Source: Ascidiaceihabitans sp047624005 | Lineage (GTDB): Bacteria; Pseudomonadota; Alphaproteobacteria; Rhodobacterales; Rhodobacteraceae | Assembly (NCBI GenBank): GCA_047624005.1 | Contig: JBLHPE010000128.1 | Coordinates: 1-7,269, forward strand | Direction: 5' to 3' | DNA length: 7,269 nt | Shown: in pieces, positions 1 to 6,340 of the stretch | Numbering within the stretch: the first letter of the stretch is position 1 | Layout of the letters: each line of letters begins with the position of its first letter | Notes under the pieces: generated by a model | What the model saw: the letters and a program-made list of their open reading frames with translations, nothing else | Database searches by the model: none | What the model was told of the DNA's origin: nothing | Position numbers and translations under genes: made by a program

Positions 1-562
1 CCGCTAGGATCACCTTGTCCTCGAATACTTCGCGTGTGCCGTGTTTTGTACCGGGTACAAATGCTTGGATCGGTTGATCTGCGAAAGACGCATTCACTTC
101 GGTCCAGTTTGTGTTCGGGTTGGCAACCATTTTGCCGTCCACCAAAATCGTGTCAGACAGGGCAAGGAACCAGTCTGTAGGTGTGAACGCGAATGCGTTG
201 CCTGCGATGTCGGATGCGAAAACGATACCGTCATAGCCAATACGCACTTCGATGATGTCAGTCACACCAGCTGCGGCGCAGATTTCCAATTCGCCCGATT
301 TAATCTTGCGGGACGCATTTGCGATGTCGATCGTGTTTACGCCGACGCCTTCGCAAAAGCGTTTGAGACCAGCGGATGAGCCACCGGATTCGACAACAGG
401 TGTCGGGAAATCAAAGTTTTCGCCAAACGCTTCGGCGACGATGGATGCATATGGCAGCACGGTTGAAGAGCCGGCGACTTGAACTTGATCACGCGCGGCG
501 GCGGATGTTGCAGAAACGGCGGCAATGGCCAGCGCGGACGTGGTAAGTTTCACAAATGACAT
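1..562 (-). CDS. pstS: Phosphate ABC transporter substrate-binding protein PstS (partial; C-terminus beyond left edge)
   Basis: High-affinity periplasmic phosphate-binding component of the PstSCAB importer. The 187 N-terminal residues are visible; the family is usually about 320-350 aa, so a little under half is missing. Residues 1-23 look like a Sec signal peptide: a short basic start, a hydrophobic Leu/Ala core, and an Ala-rich end before RDQVQ. The mature part has the family's phosphate-loop motifs: AGSSTVLP (30-37), ESGGSSAGLKRF (59-69), ANASRK (81-86) and PGTKHGTRE (170-178), which supply the Ser, Thr, Arg and Asp contacts in known PstS structures. The ATG at 562 is preceded by AGGAG with a 6-nt spacer. 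A Pho box lies about 85-115 nt upstream and phoR is the next gene upstream, so PhoB-dependent induction under phosphate limitation is expected. The family call is secure. Assigning it as the main PstS rather than a paralogue rests on the neighbouring phoR. Confidence 0.93.
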   Translation of the reverse strand, partial: MSFVKLTTSALAIAAVSATSAAARDQVQVAGSSTVLPYASIVAEAFGENFDFPTPVVESGGSSAGLKRFCEGVGVNTIDIANASRKIKSGELEICAAAGVTDIIEVRIGYDGIVFASDIAGNAFAFTPTDWFLALSDTILVDGKMVANPNTNWTEVNASFADQPIQAFVPGTKHGTREVFEDKVILA

Positions 563-568
563 AATTGT

Positions 569-573
569 CTCCT
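569..573 (-). promoter_or_regulatory. Ribosome binding site of pstS
   Basis: On the minus strand this reads AGGAG, 6 nt before the ATG at 562. It is a near-consensus Shine-Dalgarno sequence and fixes the pstS start. Confidence 0.8.
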
Positions 574-646
574 GAAGTGACTTCGTAGTCTGGTCACCCC
601 CATGGCGACCTTGAACCTGCATCTAGGCTTCGGTTGCTATGCTTTT

Positions 647-675
647 GTGACGGTTACGTAACGGTTTTATGACAA
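647..675 (-). promoter_or_regulatory. Pho box (PhoB-binding direct repeats) upstream of pstS
   Basis: Read towards pstS, three 7-nt half-sites, TTGTCAT (675-669), CCGTTAC (664-658) and CCGTCAC (653-647), follow each other with 4-nt spacers, an exact 11-bp period. This is the known PhoB arrangement (CTGTCAT-like repeats, one per helical turn), with A-rich first spacer AAAA. Three half-sites allow two overlapping 18-bp boxes. The position, between phoR and pstS, is what is expected for a PhoB-activated pst promoter. Only a weak -10 (CATAGC, 641-636) is visible downstream, which fits a promoter that needs its activator. The repeat geometry is seen directly; PhoB binding is inferred. Confidence 0.85.
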
Positions 676-722
676 CTGTGGACCAGTGCACAAAATTGTT
701 GCCAAAATCTGGCTAGAAGCCG

Positions 723-1787
723 TTATTGACCAGCATCTAGCTGCGTGGGCAGGATAACGGTAAAGGTTGTTCCAAGATCTGGCGTGCTATGGATTCGCAT
801 CTGTCCCCGATGGCGATTTACAATGTGCTTCACAATCGCGAGGCCAAGGCCAGTACCGCCCAATTCACGACTGCGGTGGTCATCAACACGGTAAAACCGT
901 TCGGTCAGCCGGGGTAAATGGATAGCAGAAATGCCCACGCCGTAATCAATCACTTCGATGCGGCACCCTGGCCCGCGCAGTGCTTCGTCACGGGCCGAAA
1001 GGGTCATGCGGACCGTAACGCGTTTGCCGTCACTGCCATATTTGATCCCGTTTTCAATCAAGTTGGTAAAAACTTGGCGCAATTGATCACTGTCGCCAAT
1101 AAGGTGCAAAGGTTCGGGTAAAAAATCCACTTCAAGGGTCACGTTCCCCTTGTCGGCAAGGGGTTTGATTGCATCTAAGGTTTCACTCAGAATATCATTT
1201 AGGCACACCAGCCCTGTTGGCTTTACCCGTTCATCGACTTCTACACGGCCAAGCGACAGCAACTCACCAACAAGCCGGTTCATACGATTTGCTTCACCCA
1301 ACATTATCGGTAGAAAACGTTTGCGCGCCGCTTCGTCTTCACGTGCCGGCCCGCTAAGGGTTTCGATGAAGCCAATCATGGACGTCAAAGGTGTCCGCAA
1401 TTCATGGCTGACATTTGCCACAAAATCGCGCCTCATTTGGCCAGCGTGATGAATGTCGGTAACGTCTTTGAAGCATAAAACCACATGGCTTACAGCATCT
1501 TGTGCGCCATTCTTAATCCCACGAAAACTGACGCCAAACGTGGTTTCGGTCCCAGTCAGAGTACTTTTGTAGCTTGCTTCACGTTGTTTGCCGTCTCGCA
1601 AAGTCTCTTCAATAGCCTCGAGCACCGAAGGTTGGCGGATCATCGTGATATAACTGCGATGAAGCGACTGTGTGCCAAACAAAGAGACCCCATCGGGGTT
1701 CATTGCAACGACTTTTCCCTCTGCATCAATTGCCATTGCAGGCATAGGTACAGCATCAAGGAAGACTTGGATCACATCATTTTGCAT
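723..1787 (-). CDS. phoR: PhoR-type sensor histidine kinase of the phosphate regulon, without membrane segments
   Basis: A 354-aa sensor kinase that probably phosphorylates PhoB when phosphate is short. Residues about 5-110 form a PAS-like domain (AMAIDAEGKVVAMNPDGVSLFG, then VVLCFKDVT). HisKA follows with phospho-acceptor H128 in FVANVSHELRTPLTS (122-136). The ATPase domain has the N box (N246 in NLIENGIKYG), D281 and G283 of DYGVGI, the F box LTERFYRVD (294-302) and GGTGLGLAIVK (310-320). All catalytic motifs are intact. E. coli PhoR is about 430 aa with an N-terminal membrane anchor; no hydrophobic segment of membrane-spanning length is visible here, so the protein should be cytosolic or peripheral. 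The specific name relies on the PhoR-like architecture and on pstS with a Pho box immediately downstream. The start at 1787 follows AAGGAA, 11 nt upstream, which overlaps the stop codon of the preceding gene and suggests translational coupling. Confidence 0.88.
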   Translation of the reverse strand: MQNDVIQVFLDAVPMPAMAIDAEGKVVAMNPDGVSLFGTQSLHRSYITMIRQPSVLEAIEETLRDGKQREASYKSTLTGTETTFGVSFRGIKNGAQDAVSHVVLCFKDVTDIHHAGQMRRDFVANVSHELRTPLTSMIGFIETLSGPAREDEAARKRFLPIMLGEANRMNRLVGELLSLGRVEVDERVKPTGLVCLNDILSETLDAIKPLADKGNVTLEVDFLPEPLHLIGDSDQLRQVFTNLIENGIKYGSDGKRVTVRMTLSARDEALRGPGCRIEVIDYGVGISAIHLPRLTERFYRVDDHRSRELGGTGLGLAIVKHIVNRHRGQMRIHSTPDLGTTFTVILPTQLDAGQ

Positions 1788-1802
1788 AGCAGGCGCGGTT
1801 CC

Positions 1803-2327
1803 TTATCCAATCGCCTTCAACGTATCCCGGAACCGGAGCATGTTTTCTTGGTAGTGGAGCGCTGAGGCCTCAAGCATCTTAATCGCTTGGTCATCCAACT
1901 GGCGCACAACTTTGCCTGGTGCGCCCATAACCAACGACCCATCAGGGATTTCTTTGCCCTCAGTGATCAACGCCCCCGCCCCGATAAGACAATTATTGCC
2001 AATCTTAGCGCCGTTCAAAATAGTGGCCCCCATGCCAATCAAAGTGTTGTTGCCGATGGTACAGCCGTGAAGCATGACTTTATGGCCGATCGTGCAATTT
2101 GTCCCGATAGTCAACGGATATCCACGATCGACATGCATCACAGTATTTTCCTGCACGTTTGTGCCTGCACCAACCAAAATGATCTCGTGGTCCGCACGAA
2201 GGGTTGAGCAGAACCAGACAGAAGACCCCTCCTCCATCACAACTTTCCCAATAAGGTTCGCATCCGCTGCAACCCATGTATCCGCATGCATTTGCGGCGC
2301 ATCATCGCCCAAGGCATAAATTGTCAT
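1803..2327 (-). CDS. Gamma carbonic anhydrase family protein (left-handed beta-helix hexapeptide repeats)
   Basis: A 174-aa protein of the YrdA/PaaY/CaiE group. From about residue 20 to 140 it shows hexapeptide repeats, with Ile/Leu/Val and Gly at six-residue spacing (for example TIGTNCTIGHKVMLHGCTIG, 73-92), which fold into a trimeric left-handed beta-helix. The three metal-binding histidines of gamma carbonic anhydrases appear as H65 (VMHVDRG), H82 (IGHKV) and H87 (MLHGC), so metal binding is likely. Carbonic anhydrase activity is not assured, since many YrdA-like members show little; some PaaY-like members act as thioesterases. A short C-terminal helix (about 150-174) follows. The start overlaps the gmk stop as ATGA, with GAGGA upstream, so it should be co-translated with gmk. 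The phoR gene begins 15 nt after its stop. I see no mechanistic link to its neighbours beyond co-transcription. Confidence 0.88.
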   Translation of the reverse strand: MTIYALGDDAPQMHADTWVAADANLIGKVVMEEGSSVWFCSTLRADHEIILVGAGTNVQENTVMHVDRGYPLTIGTNCTIGHKVMLHGCTIGNNTLIGMGATILNGAKIGNNCLIGAGALITEGKEIPDGSLVMGAPGKVVRQLDDQAIKMLEASALHYQENMLRFRDTLKAIG

Positions 2328-2974
2328 GGTGTTTCCTCAAATTGAGTTTGCAGATTGCGAACATGGTCGGTCAGTTGTGGTTGCTGGCTGCGGCGCAAAC
2401 GGGTTGCCGTGATGATAGTCTTTAGCTGCTCTTCAGTGGCGTTCAGATCATCGTTGACCAAAACGAAATCATACCCACCCCAATGGCTAATCTCGTCCCA
2501 ACTTTTTTCCATACGGCGGCCAATGGTTTCGGGATCATCCTGACCACGTTTTTCCAAACGGTTGCGTAATTCGATGATAGAGGGCGGCAACAGAAAGATC
2601 GATAATGTATGCGTGCCGAGGGCAGAGTTTGTGATTTGCTGCGCGCCCTGCCAATCAATATCAAACAACACATCGCGACCCGTCTCGATGGTCTTTTCAA
2701 TCGGGCCTTTCGGAGAGCCGTAGAAATTGCCAAAGACGTGTGCATGTTCCAACATTTCACCATCTGTGACCATGCCCTTGAAAACCTGTTCCTCAAGAAA
2801 ATGATAATCGGCACCGTCAACTTCACCTTTGCGGGGTGCGCGGGTTGTGGCGGAGACAGAGAAATCCAATTCGGGATCCCAAACACGCAAGCGTTTGGCC
2901 AAGGTGCTTTTGCCAGCGCCCGAGGGCGAACTGAGTATTATCAAAAGACCACGACGGTCATTGCGGTCATTCAT
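2324..2974 (-). CDS. gmk: Guanylate kinase
   Basis: Cytosolic enzyme converting GMP and ATP to GDP and ADP, essential for guanine nucleotide supply. At 216 aa it has the normal bacterial length (about 205-220). The P-loop is PSGAGKST (17-24). The GMP-binding region includes SATTRAPRKGEVDGADYHF (41-59), with the conserved TTR and the G-x-D-Y-x-F pattern. FDIDWQGAQQ (104-113) and the lid region RLEKRGQDDPETIGRRM (139-155) also match the family. The ATG at 2974 is chosen because GGAG, inside the end of yicC, sits about 9 nt upstream. The gap to the yicC stop is only 6 nt. Its own stop overlaps the next gene by 4 nt. The yicC-gmk pairing is widespread in proteobacteria and supports a shared transcript. 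Confidence 0.97.
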   Translation of the reverse strand: MNDRNDRRGLLIILSSPSGAGKSTLAKRLRVWDPELDFSVSATTRAPRKGEVDGADYHFLEEQVFKGMVTDGEMLEHAHVFGNFYGSPKGPIEKTIETGRDVLFDIDWQGAQQITNSALGTHTLSIFLLPPSIIELRNRLEKRGQDDPETIGRRMEKSWDEISHWGGYDFVLVNDDLNATEEQLKTIITATRLRRSQQPQLTDHVRNLQTQFEETP

Positions 2975-2980
2975 CGCTGA

Positions 2981-3877
2981 TCACTCCACATTTTGGACTT
3001 GTTCACGCATTTGATCGATCAACACTTTTAGCGCAAGACCGATGCGTGTCAGTTCCGCATTTTGTGCTTTCGAACATAAGGTATTGGCCTCGCGATTGAA
3101 CTCTTGCATCAAGAAATCCATTTTGCGGCCAACAGGCCCATCTTCGGCCAGCAAAGTTTCTGCAGCTTTGACGTGCGCTGCCAAACGATCAATCTCTTCG
3201 GTGATATCAGCTTTAACCGCGAGCAATGCCAGCTCTTGGGACACGCGATCCTGATCAAGGTTGTCCGTATTTGTAATGATTTTCGCCAAATTTCGTTGCA
3301 GGGTTGCAGCCACATCGACGGCCCGCAATTTGGCCGTTTCGTTGGCTGATGTTGTCAAGGTTTCGATCTCGCTCAATTGTCCTTTCAGGACTATCGCAAG
3401 TGCATCCCCTTCGCTTTGTCTCATTGCATCAAATGAAGCGATCAATTCATCCGCTTGGGCCAACAACGCTTTGGACAAGGGTTTGGTGTCTTGTTCGCCT
3501 ATTGCCTTTTGATCCAAAATACCGCGCATGGTAACAATATCAGACGCTTTTGAAGGTGCCAATGACAGCCCCGCATCCATCGCCTGCGTCTCGATCACGG
3601 CCATCGCATCCAAAACGGATTGTAGCACGCCAGCATTGACCGTCAGCGTGCCCCCAGCCTCTTCTTCGCGGGTGATACGCAATGAAAGGGTCACGTTTCC
3701 TCTGGAAGCGACAGCACCCAAGGCTTTGCGCAAACCGATCTCAAGCCCGTCAATCCAGTCGGGAACCCGCAGGCGTAAATCTAGCCCCTTGCCGTTGACA
3801 CTGCGCAACTCCCACGTCCAGCTCCAACTGTCAAAAGTCCCCGTCGCAGATGCAAACCCGGTCATAGATTTGAGCAT
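2981..3877 (-). CDS. yicC: YicC/YloC family endoribonuclease
   Basis: A 298-aa protein with the YicC N-terminal domain (about 1-155) and the C-terminal DUF1732 domain (about 210-298). Typical signatures are MTGFA (5-9), the RSVNGKGLDLRLRVP segment (25-39), DITEEIDRLAAH (224-235) and the highly conserved GRKMDFLMQEFNREANTL stretch (250-267). Family members in E. coli and Bacillus have been reported as RNA-cleaving enzymes involved in small-RNA turnover; earlier work saw only a stationary-phase phenotype. The mid-region (about 130-245) is rich in Ala, Leu, Glu and Lys and probably helical. The ATG at 3877 has AGGAC about 7 nt upstream; M5 is a less likely alternative. It is the first gene of the likely yicC-gmk-gammaCA-phoR unit, so its promoter lies in the divergent region to the right. 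Confidence 0.93.
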   Translation of the reverse strand: MLKSMTGFASATGTFDSWSWTWELRSVNGKGLDLRLRVPDWIDGLEIGLRKALGAVASRGNVTLSLRITREEEAGGTLTVNAGVLQSVLDAMAVIETQAMDAGLSLAPSKASDIVTMRGILDQKAIGEQDTKPLSKALLAQADELIASFDAMRQSEGDALAIVLKGQLSEIETLTTSANETAKLRAVDVAATLQRNLAKIITNTDNLDQDRVSQELALLAVKADITEEIDRLAAHVKAAETLLAEDGPVGRKMDFLMQEFNREANTLCSKAQNAELTRIGLALKVLIDQMREQVQNVE

Positions 3878-4095
3878 GTAGATGTCCTATTCAATCGTTG
3901 GCTTTGCAGTGCGCTATTGCGACATTTGCCGCAACCCCCTGATGAAACCGTACAATGTTTCGTATGGAAGGGTCCAACATTAACCATTTGTTAAGTTTAA
4001 CCACCATATCCACTTCAAGTTAATATATTAAGGTTTCATCAACCCTAAATTCTCGAAAAGCGGGAAAAGCTGTAATTTAATGATGATGGAAGACG
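3878..4095. promoter_or_regulatory. Divergent intergenic region between yicC and the PAS-domain gene
   Basis: This 218-bp gap must hold promoters for both flanking genes. The right half is A+T rich, with a CtrA-like box (3980-3994), a further TTAACC (3997-4002) and a perfect 12-bp palindrome TTAATATATTAA (4020-4031). A possible plus-strand promoter is TTAACC (3997-4002), an 18-nt spacer and TAATAT (4021-4026). The left half has two small inverted repeats with 5-bp arms and 8-nt loops: TTGCG/CGCAA (3917-3934) and GAAAC/GTTTC (3944-3961). Both could be chance. I could not find a convincing sigma-70 promoter for yicC. Confidence 0.55.
3980..3994 (+). promoter_or_regulatory. Candidate CtrA-binding site
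   Basis: The sequence TTAACCATTTGTTAA is an exact match to the alphaproteobacterial CtrA consensus TTAA-N7-TTAA and contains the TTAACCAT octamer often seen in such sites. Another TTAACC follows at 3997-4002. It lies about 100 bp before the PAS-domain gene and about 105 bp before yicC, so either could be the target. In an A+T-rich gap a chance match is possible. Confidence 0.5.
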
Positions 4096-4785
4096 ATGGA
4101 CAAGTTAAACGAACGGAATGTTTTTGAAATGATGGAATACCGGTCAGACGCAGGCTTCTCCGCACTTTCACAAATCGAGGCATATTGGGAAGCCTTGCGC
4201 GGATCACGGCAAATGCCAAAACGGTCTGAAATAGATCCACGTGGGATTGAAAGCGCTTTGGAATATACCTTTGTTCTGGAACGCATCGCCATCGGTATGG
4301 CCCGTTTGCGTATCGCGGGCAGTCACCTGAACAACCTGATGGGAATGGAAGTGCGTGGGATGCCGTTGACGTCTTTCATCACACCCAACGGACGACGCGA
4401 GATGGGTGACATGCTTGAGGAGGTGTTCCAACGCCCATCGGTATGCGAATTGCGCTTGTCTGCCGAAGTCGGCCGCAACAAACCGGCTATGGACGCACGC
4501 ATGCTGTTATTGCCGCTAAAGAGCGATCTTGGTGATGTTAGCCGGGTCTTAGGGTGCTTTGTCGCGCGCGGCGAAATGGGAAACCAGCCACGACGGTTCG
4601 ACGTGGCAGGTACTAAAACCCGTCCACTGACAAACACGACTGCGGATGTTGATGCCAGCGGACACTTAGAAGCGGTCTCAGGCAATGATACAATGAAAGG
4701 GTTTAGGGAATCACAAGTTGATTACACAAGCACGTCAAAACGGCCTCAGAAGACTTATCTACGTTTGATTAAGAACGACGACTGA
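4096..4785 (+). CDS. PAS domain-containing protein (PAS_5 type)
   Basis: A 229-aa single-domain PAS protein. Residues about 24-160 match the PAS_5 pattern common in Rhodobacterales and other alphaproteobacteria: IEAYWEALRGSRQMPKRSEIDPRGIE (27-52), a strand-rich section FVLERIAIGMARLRIAGS (59-76), and GMEVRGMPLTSFI (83-95). No kinase, cyclase or DNA-binding output domain follows. Residues about 161-218 are polar, rich in Thr, Ser, Asp and Lys, and probably disordered, ending in a short hydrophobic-basic tail KTYLRLIKNDD. A sensory or protein-interaction role is likely; ligand and partner are unknown. The ATG at 4096 is the first usable start, because an in-frame TGA lies at 4084-4086. GGAAG (4088-4092) is its ribosome binding site, at close spacing. 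It converges on the DAHP synthase gene and is single-gene. A CtrA-like box upstream hints at cell-cycle or motility regulation, as an inference only. Confidence 0.8.
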   Translation: MDKLNERNVFEMMEYRSDAGFSALSQIEAYWEALRGSRQMPKRSEIDPRGIESALEYTFVLERIAIGMARLRIAGSHLNNLMGMEVRGMPLTSFITPNGRREMGDMLEEVFQRPSVCELRLSAEVGRNKPAMDARMLLLPLKSDLGDVSRVLGCFVARGEMGNQPRRFDVAGTKTRPLTNTTADVDASGHLEAVSGNDTMKGFRESQVDYTSTSKRPQKTYLRLIKNDD

Positions 4786-4804
4786 AACCACTTACAAAAA
4801 ACGA

Positions 4805-4838
4805 AAAAGGGGCGGCGTTGATGAACGCCGCCCCTTTT
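4805..4838. terminator. Bidirectional intrinsic terminator between convergent genes
   Basis: A perfect 15-bp inverted repeat (4805-4819 with 4824-4838) encloses the 4-nt loop GATG. The core GGGGCGGCG/CGCCGCCCC is very G+C rich and is flanked by A on the left and T on the right. Plus-strand transcripts end in UUUU; minus-strand transcripts get a longer U tract (TTTTT, CG, TTTTTT). It sits between the stop of the PAS-domain gene at 4785 and the DAHP synthase stop at 4859, so it can serve both. Confidence 0.95.
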
Positions 4839-4858
4839 AAACTGAGTATTGAATTTTG

Positions 4859-6226
4859 TCAGCCTGCTTTGGCTTGGACCTCGATGCGGCGCGCCGACAG
4901 TTCCTCAGCAACCAAGAAGGCAAGTTCCAGCGATTGGCTGGCATTCAGGCGTGGATCACAGGCTGTGTGGTAGCGATCAGATAGATCCTCGTCGCTCACA
5001 GCACGAACACCGCCTGTACACTCGGTCACGTCTTGGCCTGTCATCTCGAAATGCACGCCACCAGGAACTGTGCCCTCTGCTTGATGCACACCAAAAAATT
5101 CACGCACCTCACGTAAGACTGATTCGAATGGTCGCGTCTTGTAGCCCGTGGACGATTTGATCGTGTTGCCATGCATCGCATCGCAGGTCCAAAGCACATT
5201 CGCGCCCTCTTCCTTAACGGCTTTGATCAAACGTGGCAGATGATCCCCAACACTGCCTGCGCCGAAGCGAGCGATCAGTGTCAGACGACCTTCTTCGTTT
5301 TCTGGGTTCAACTTGGCCATCAGAACTTTCAGGTCTTCAGCAGTCGTTGTCGGGCCACATTTCAGACCAATCGGGTTTTGAACACCGCTGGCAAATTCGA
5401 CATGTGCACCATCAGGCTGGCGCGTACGATCGCCGATCCAGATCATATGCGATGAGCCAGCCAACCATTTGCCAGATGTAGAATCAATCCGGGTCAATGC
5501 TTCTTCATACTCAAGCAGAAGGGATTCATGGCTGGTGTAAAACTCAACCGAAGCGAATTCATGTGTGGTGTCAGAGTTGATACCTGCCGCACCCATGAAA
5601 TCAATGGTGTCTTGAATACGGTTCGCAAGCTCGCGATATTTCTGGGCTTCTGGGCCATCCGTAAAGCCAAGTGTCCAAGAATGAACACGCTTCATGTCCG
5701 CAAAACCACCAGTCGAAAACGCACGCAACAAATTCAGCGTAGCAGCCGACTGTGTATAAGCCTGCAACATGCGCGCAGGATCAGGAATGCGAGCCTCGGG
5801 TGTGAAATCCAAACCGTTGATGATGTCGCCGCGGTAGCTAGGAAGCTCAACACCACTGATTGTTTCGGTGTTCGCGCTGCGTGGCTTGGCGAATTGGCCA
5901 GCCATACGGCCAACTTTAATCACTGGCACTTTGGCACCGAAGGTCAAAACCATCGCCATCTGCAACATTACTTTGAACGTGTCGCGGATGCTATCGGAAT
6001 TGAATTGGTCAAAGGCTTCGGCACAATCGCCGCCTTGTAACAAAAATGCTTCACCGCGGGACGCCGCTGCCAAATGTGATTTCAAGCGGCGGGCTTCGCC
6101 CGCAAAAACCAACAATGGATACTGTGACAGCTGCGCTTCAACAGCGCTAAGGGCGGCTGCATCCGTATAATCGGGCATCTGAATCCGTGGCTTGTTGCGC
6201 CAGCTTGATTTGGTCCAATCGCTCAT
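4859..6226 (-). CDS. aroG: Class II 3-deoxy-7-phosphoheptulonate (DAHP) synthase
   Basis: Cytosolic enzyme joining phosphoenolpyruvate and erythrose 4-phosphate to DAHP, the first step of the shikimate pathway to aromatic amino acids. The 455-aa length fits plant/Mycobacterium-type class II enzymes. The four metal ligands are present: C68 (LQGGDCAEAF), H352 (CDAMHGNT), E394 (VHFEMTGQDVTEC) and D424 (TACDPRLN). Substrate-binding motifs include GRMAGQFAKPRS (106-117), WIGDRTRQ (263-270), NPIGLKCGPTT (284-294) and RFGAGSVGDHLPRL (320-333). The frame stays open upstream to an ATG at 6346, but I chose 6226: GGAG sits 7 nt before it, the family usually begins with a Trp-rich segment like this one (DWTKSSWRNKP), and the extra 40 residues look like untranslated leader. 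The symbol follows the M. tuberculosis class II enzyme. It is single-gene, ending at a strong terminator. Confidence 0.96.
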   Translation of the reverse strand: MSDWTKSSWRNKPRIQMPDYTDAAALSAVEAQLSQYPLLVFAGEARRLKSHLAAASRGEAFLLQGGDCAEAFDQFNSDSIRDTFKVMLQMAMVLTFGAKVPVIKVGRMAGQFAKPRSANTETISGVELPSYRGDIINGLDFTPEARIPDPARMLQAYTQSAATLNLLRAFSTGGFADMKRVHSWTLGFTDGPEAQKYRELANRIQDTIDFMGAAGINSDTTHEFASVEFYTSHESLLLEYEEALTRIDSTSGKWLAGSSHMIWIGDRTRQPDGAHVEFASGVQNPIGLKCGPTTTAEDLKVLMAKLNPENEEGRLTLIARFGAGSVGDHLPRLIKAVKEEGANVLWTCDAMHGNTIKSSTGYKTRPFESVLREVREFFGVHQAEGTVPGGVHFEMTGQDVTECTGGVRAVSDEDLSDRYHTACDPRLNASQSLELAFLVAEELSARRIEVQAKAG

Positions 6227-6233
6227 CTGTCTT

Positions 6234-6237
6234 CTCC
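6234..6237 (-). promoter_or_regulatory. Ribosome binding site deciding the DAHP synthase start
   Basis: The minus strand reads GGAG within GGAGAAGACAG directly before the ATG at 6226, with a 7-nt spacer. It supports 6226 over the longer in-frame start at 6346. Confidence 0.8.
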
Positions 6238-6243
6238 GTTTTT

Positions 6244-6258
6244 GACCCATTGTGGGTC
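6244..6258. repeat. Inverted repeat in the DAHP synthase leader
   Basis: GACCCA and TGGGTC form perfect 6-bp arms around TTG. It lies between the candidate promoter and the ribosome binding site of the DAHP synthase gene, a position suited to an operator or a small leader hairpin. Nine bases of it, TTGTGGGTC, recur at 6367-6375 in front of the divergent regulator gene. Confidence 0.55.
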
Positions 6259-6272
6259 GTATTGAGTGGATG

Positions 6273-6301
6273 ACTATACAAAAGCTTGATTGAAGTGACC
6301 A
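6273..6301 (-). promoter_or_regulatory. Candidate sigma-70 promoter of the DAHP synthase gene
   Basis: On the minus strand, TGGTCA (6301-6296, four of six matches to TTGACA) is followed by a 17-nt spacer and TATAGT (6278-6273, five of six matches to TATAAT). Transcription would begin near 6266, giving a leader of about 40 nt that contains the inverted repeat at 6244-6258. A better -35, TTGACA (6309-6304), lies too far upstream (25-nt spacer) to pair with this -10. The call is pattern-based only. Confidence 0.5.
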
Positions 6302-6340
6302 TATGTCAATTGACGGCACTTGACGCAAAGACCGTGGCGT

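Noticed and set aside
41..379. Plus-strand 112-codon open frame at the left edge
   Set aside because: It is the antisense of pstS, whose minus-strand translation has clear PstS motifs and a signal peptide.
711..721. Possible terminator hairpin (GGCT-AGA-AGCC) after phoR
   Set aside because: The stem is only 4 bp, followed on the minus strand by a short ATTTT. It is too weak to call, so read-through from phoR into pstS remains possible.
1485..1865. Plus-strand 126-codon open frame antisense to phoR and the gammaCA gene end
   Set aside because: It runs across two real genes and their junction, with no plausible ribosome binding site or family signature.
3917..3961. Two small inverted repeats upstream of yicC
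   Set aside because: Arms of 5 bp with 8-nt loops are expected by chance in a region of this size. I kept them only as a note in the intergenic entry.
5528..6040. Plus-strand 170-codon open frame antisense to the DAHP synthase gene
   Set aside because: It lies wholly opposite a conserved enzyme gene, its translation shows no recognisable domain, and the Cys/Arg/His-rich composition is that of a shadow frame.
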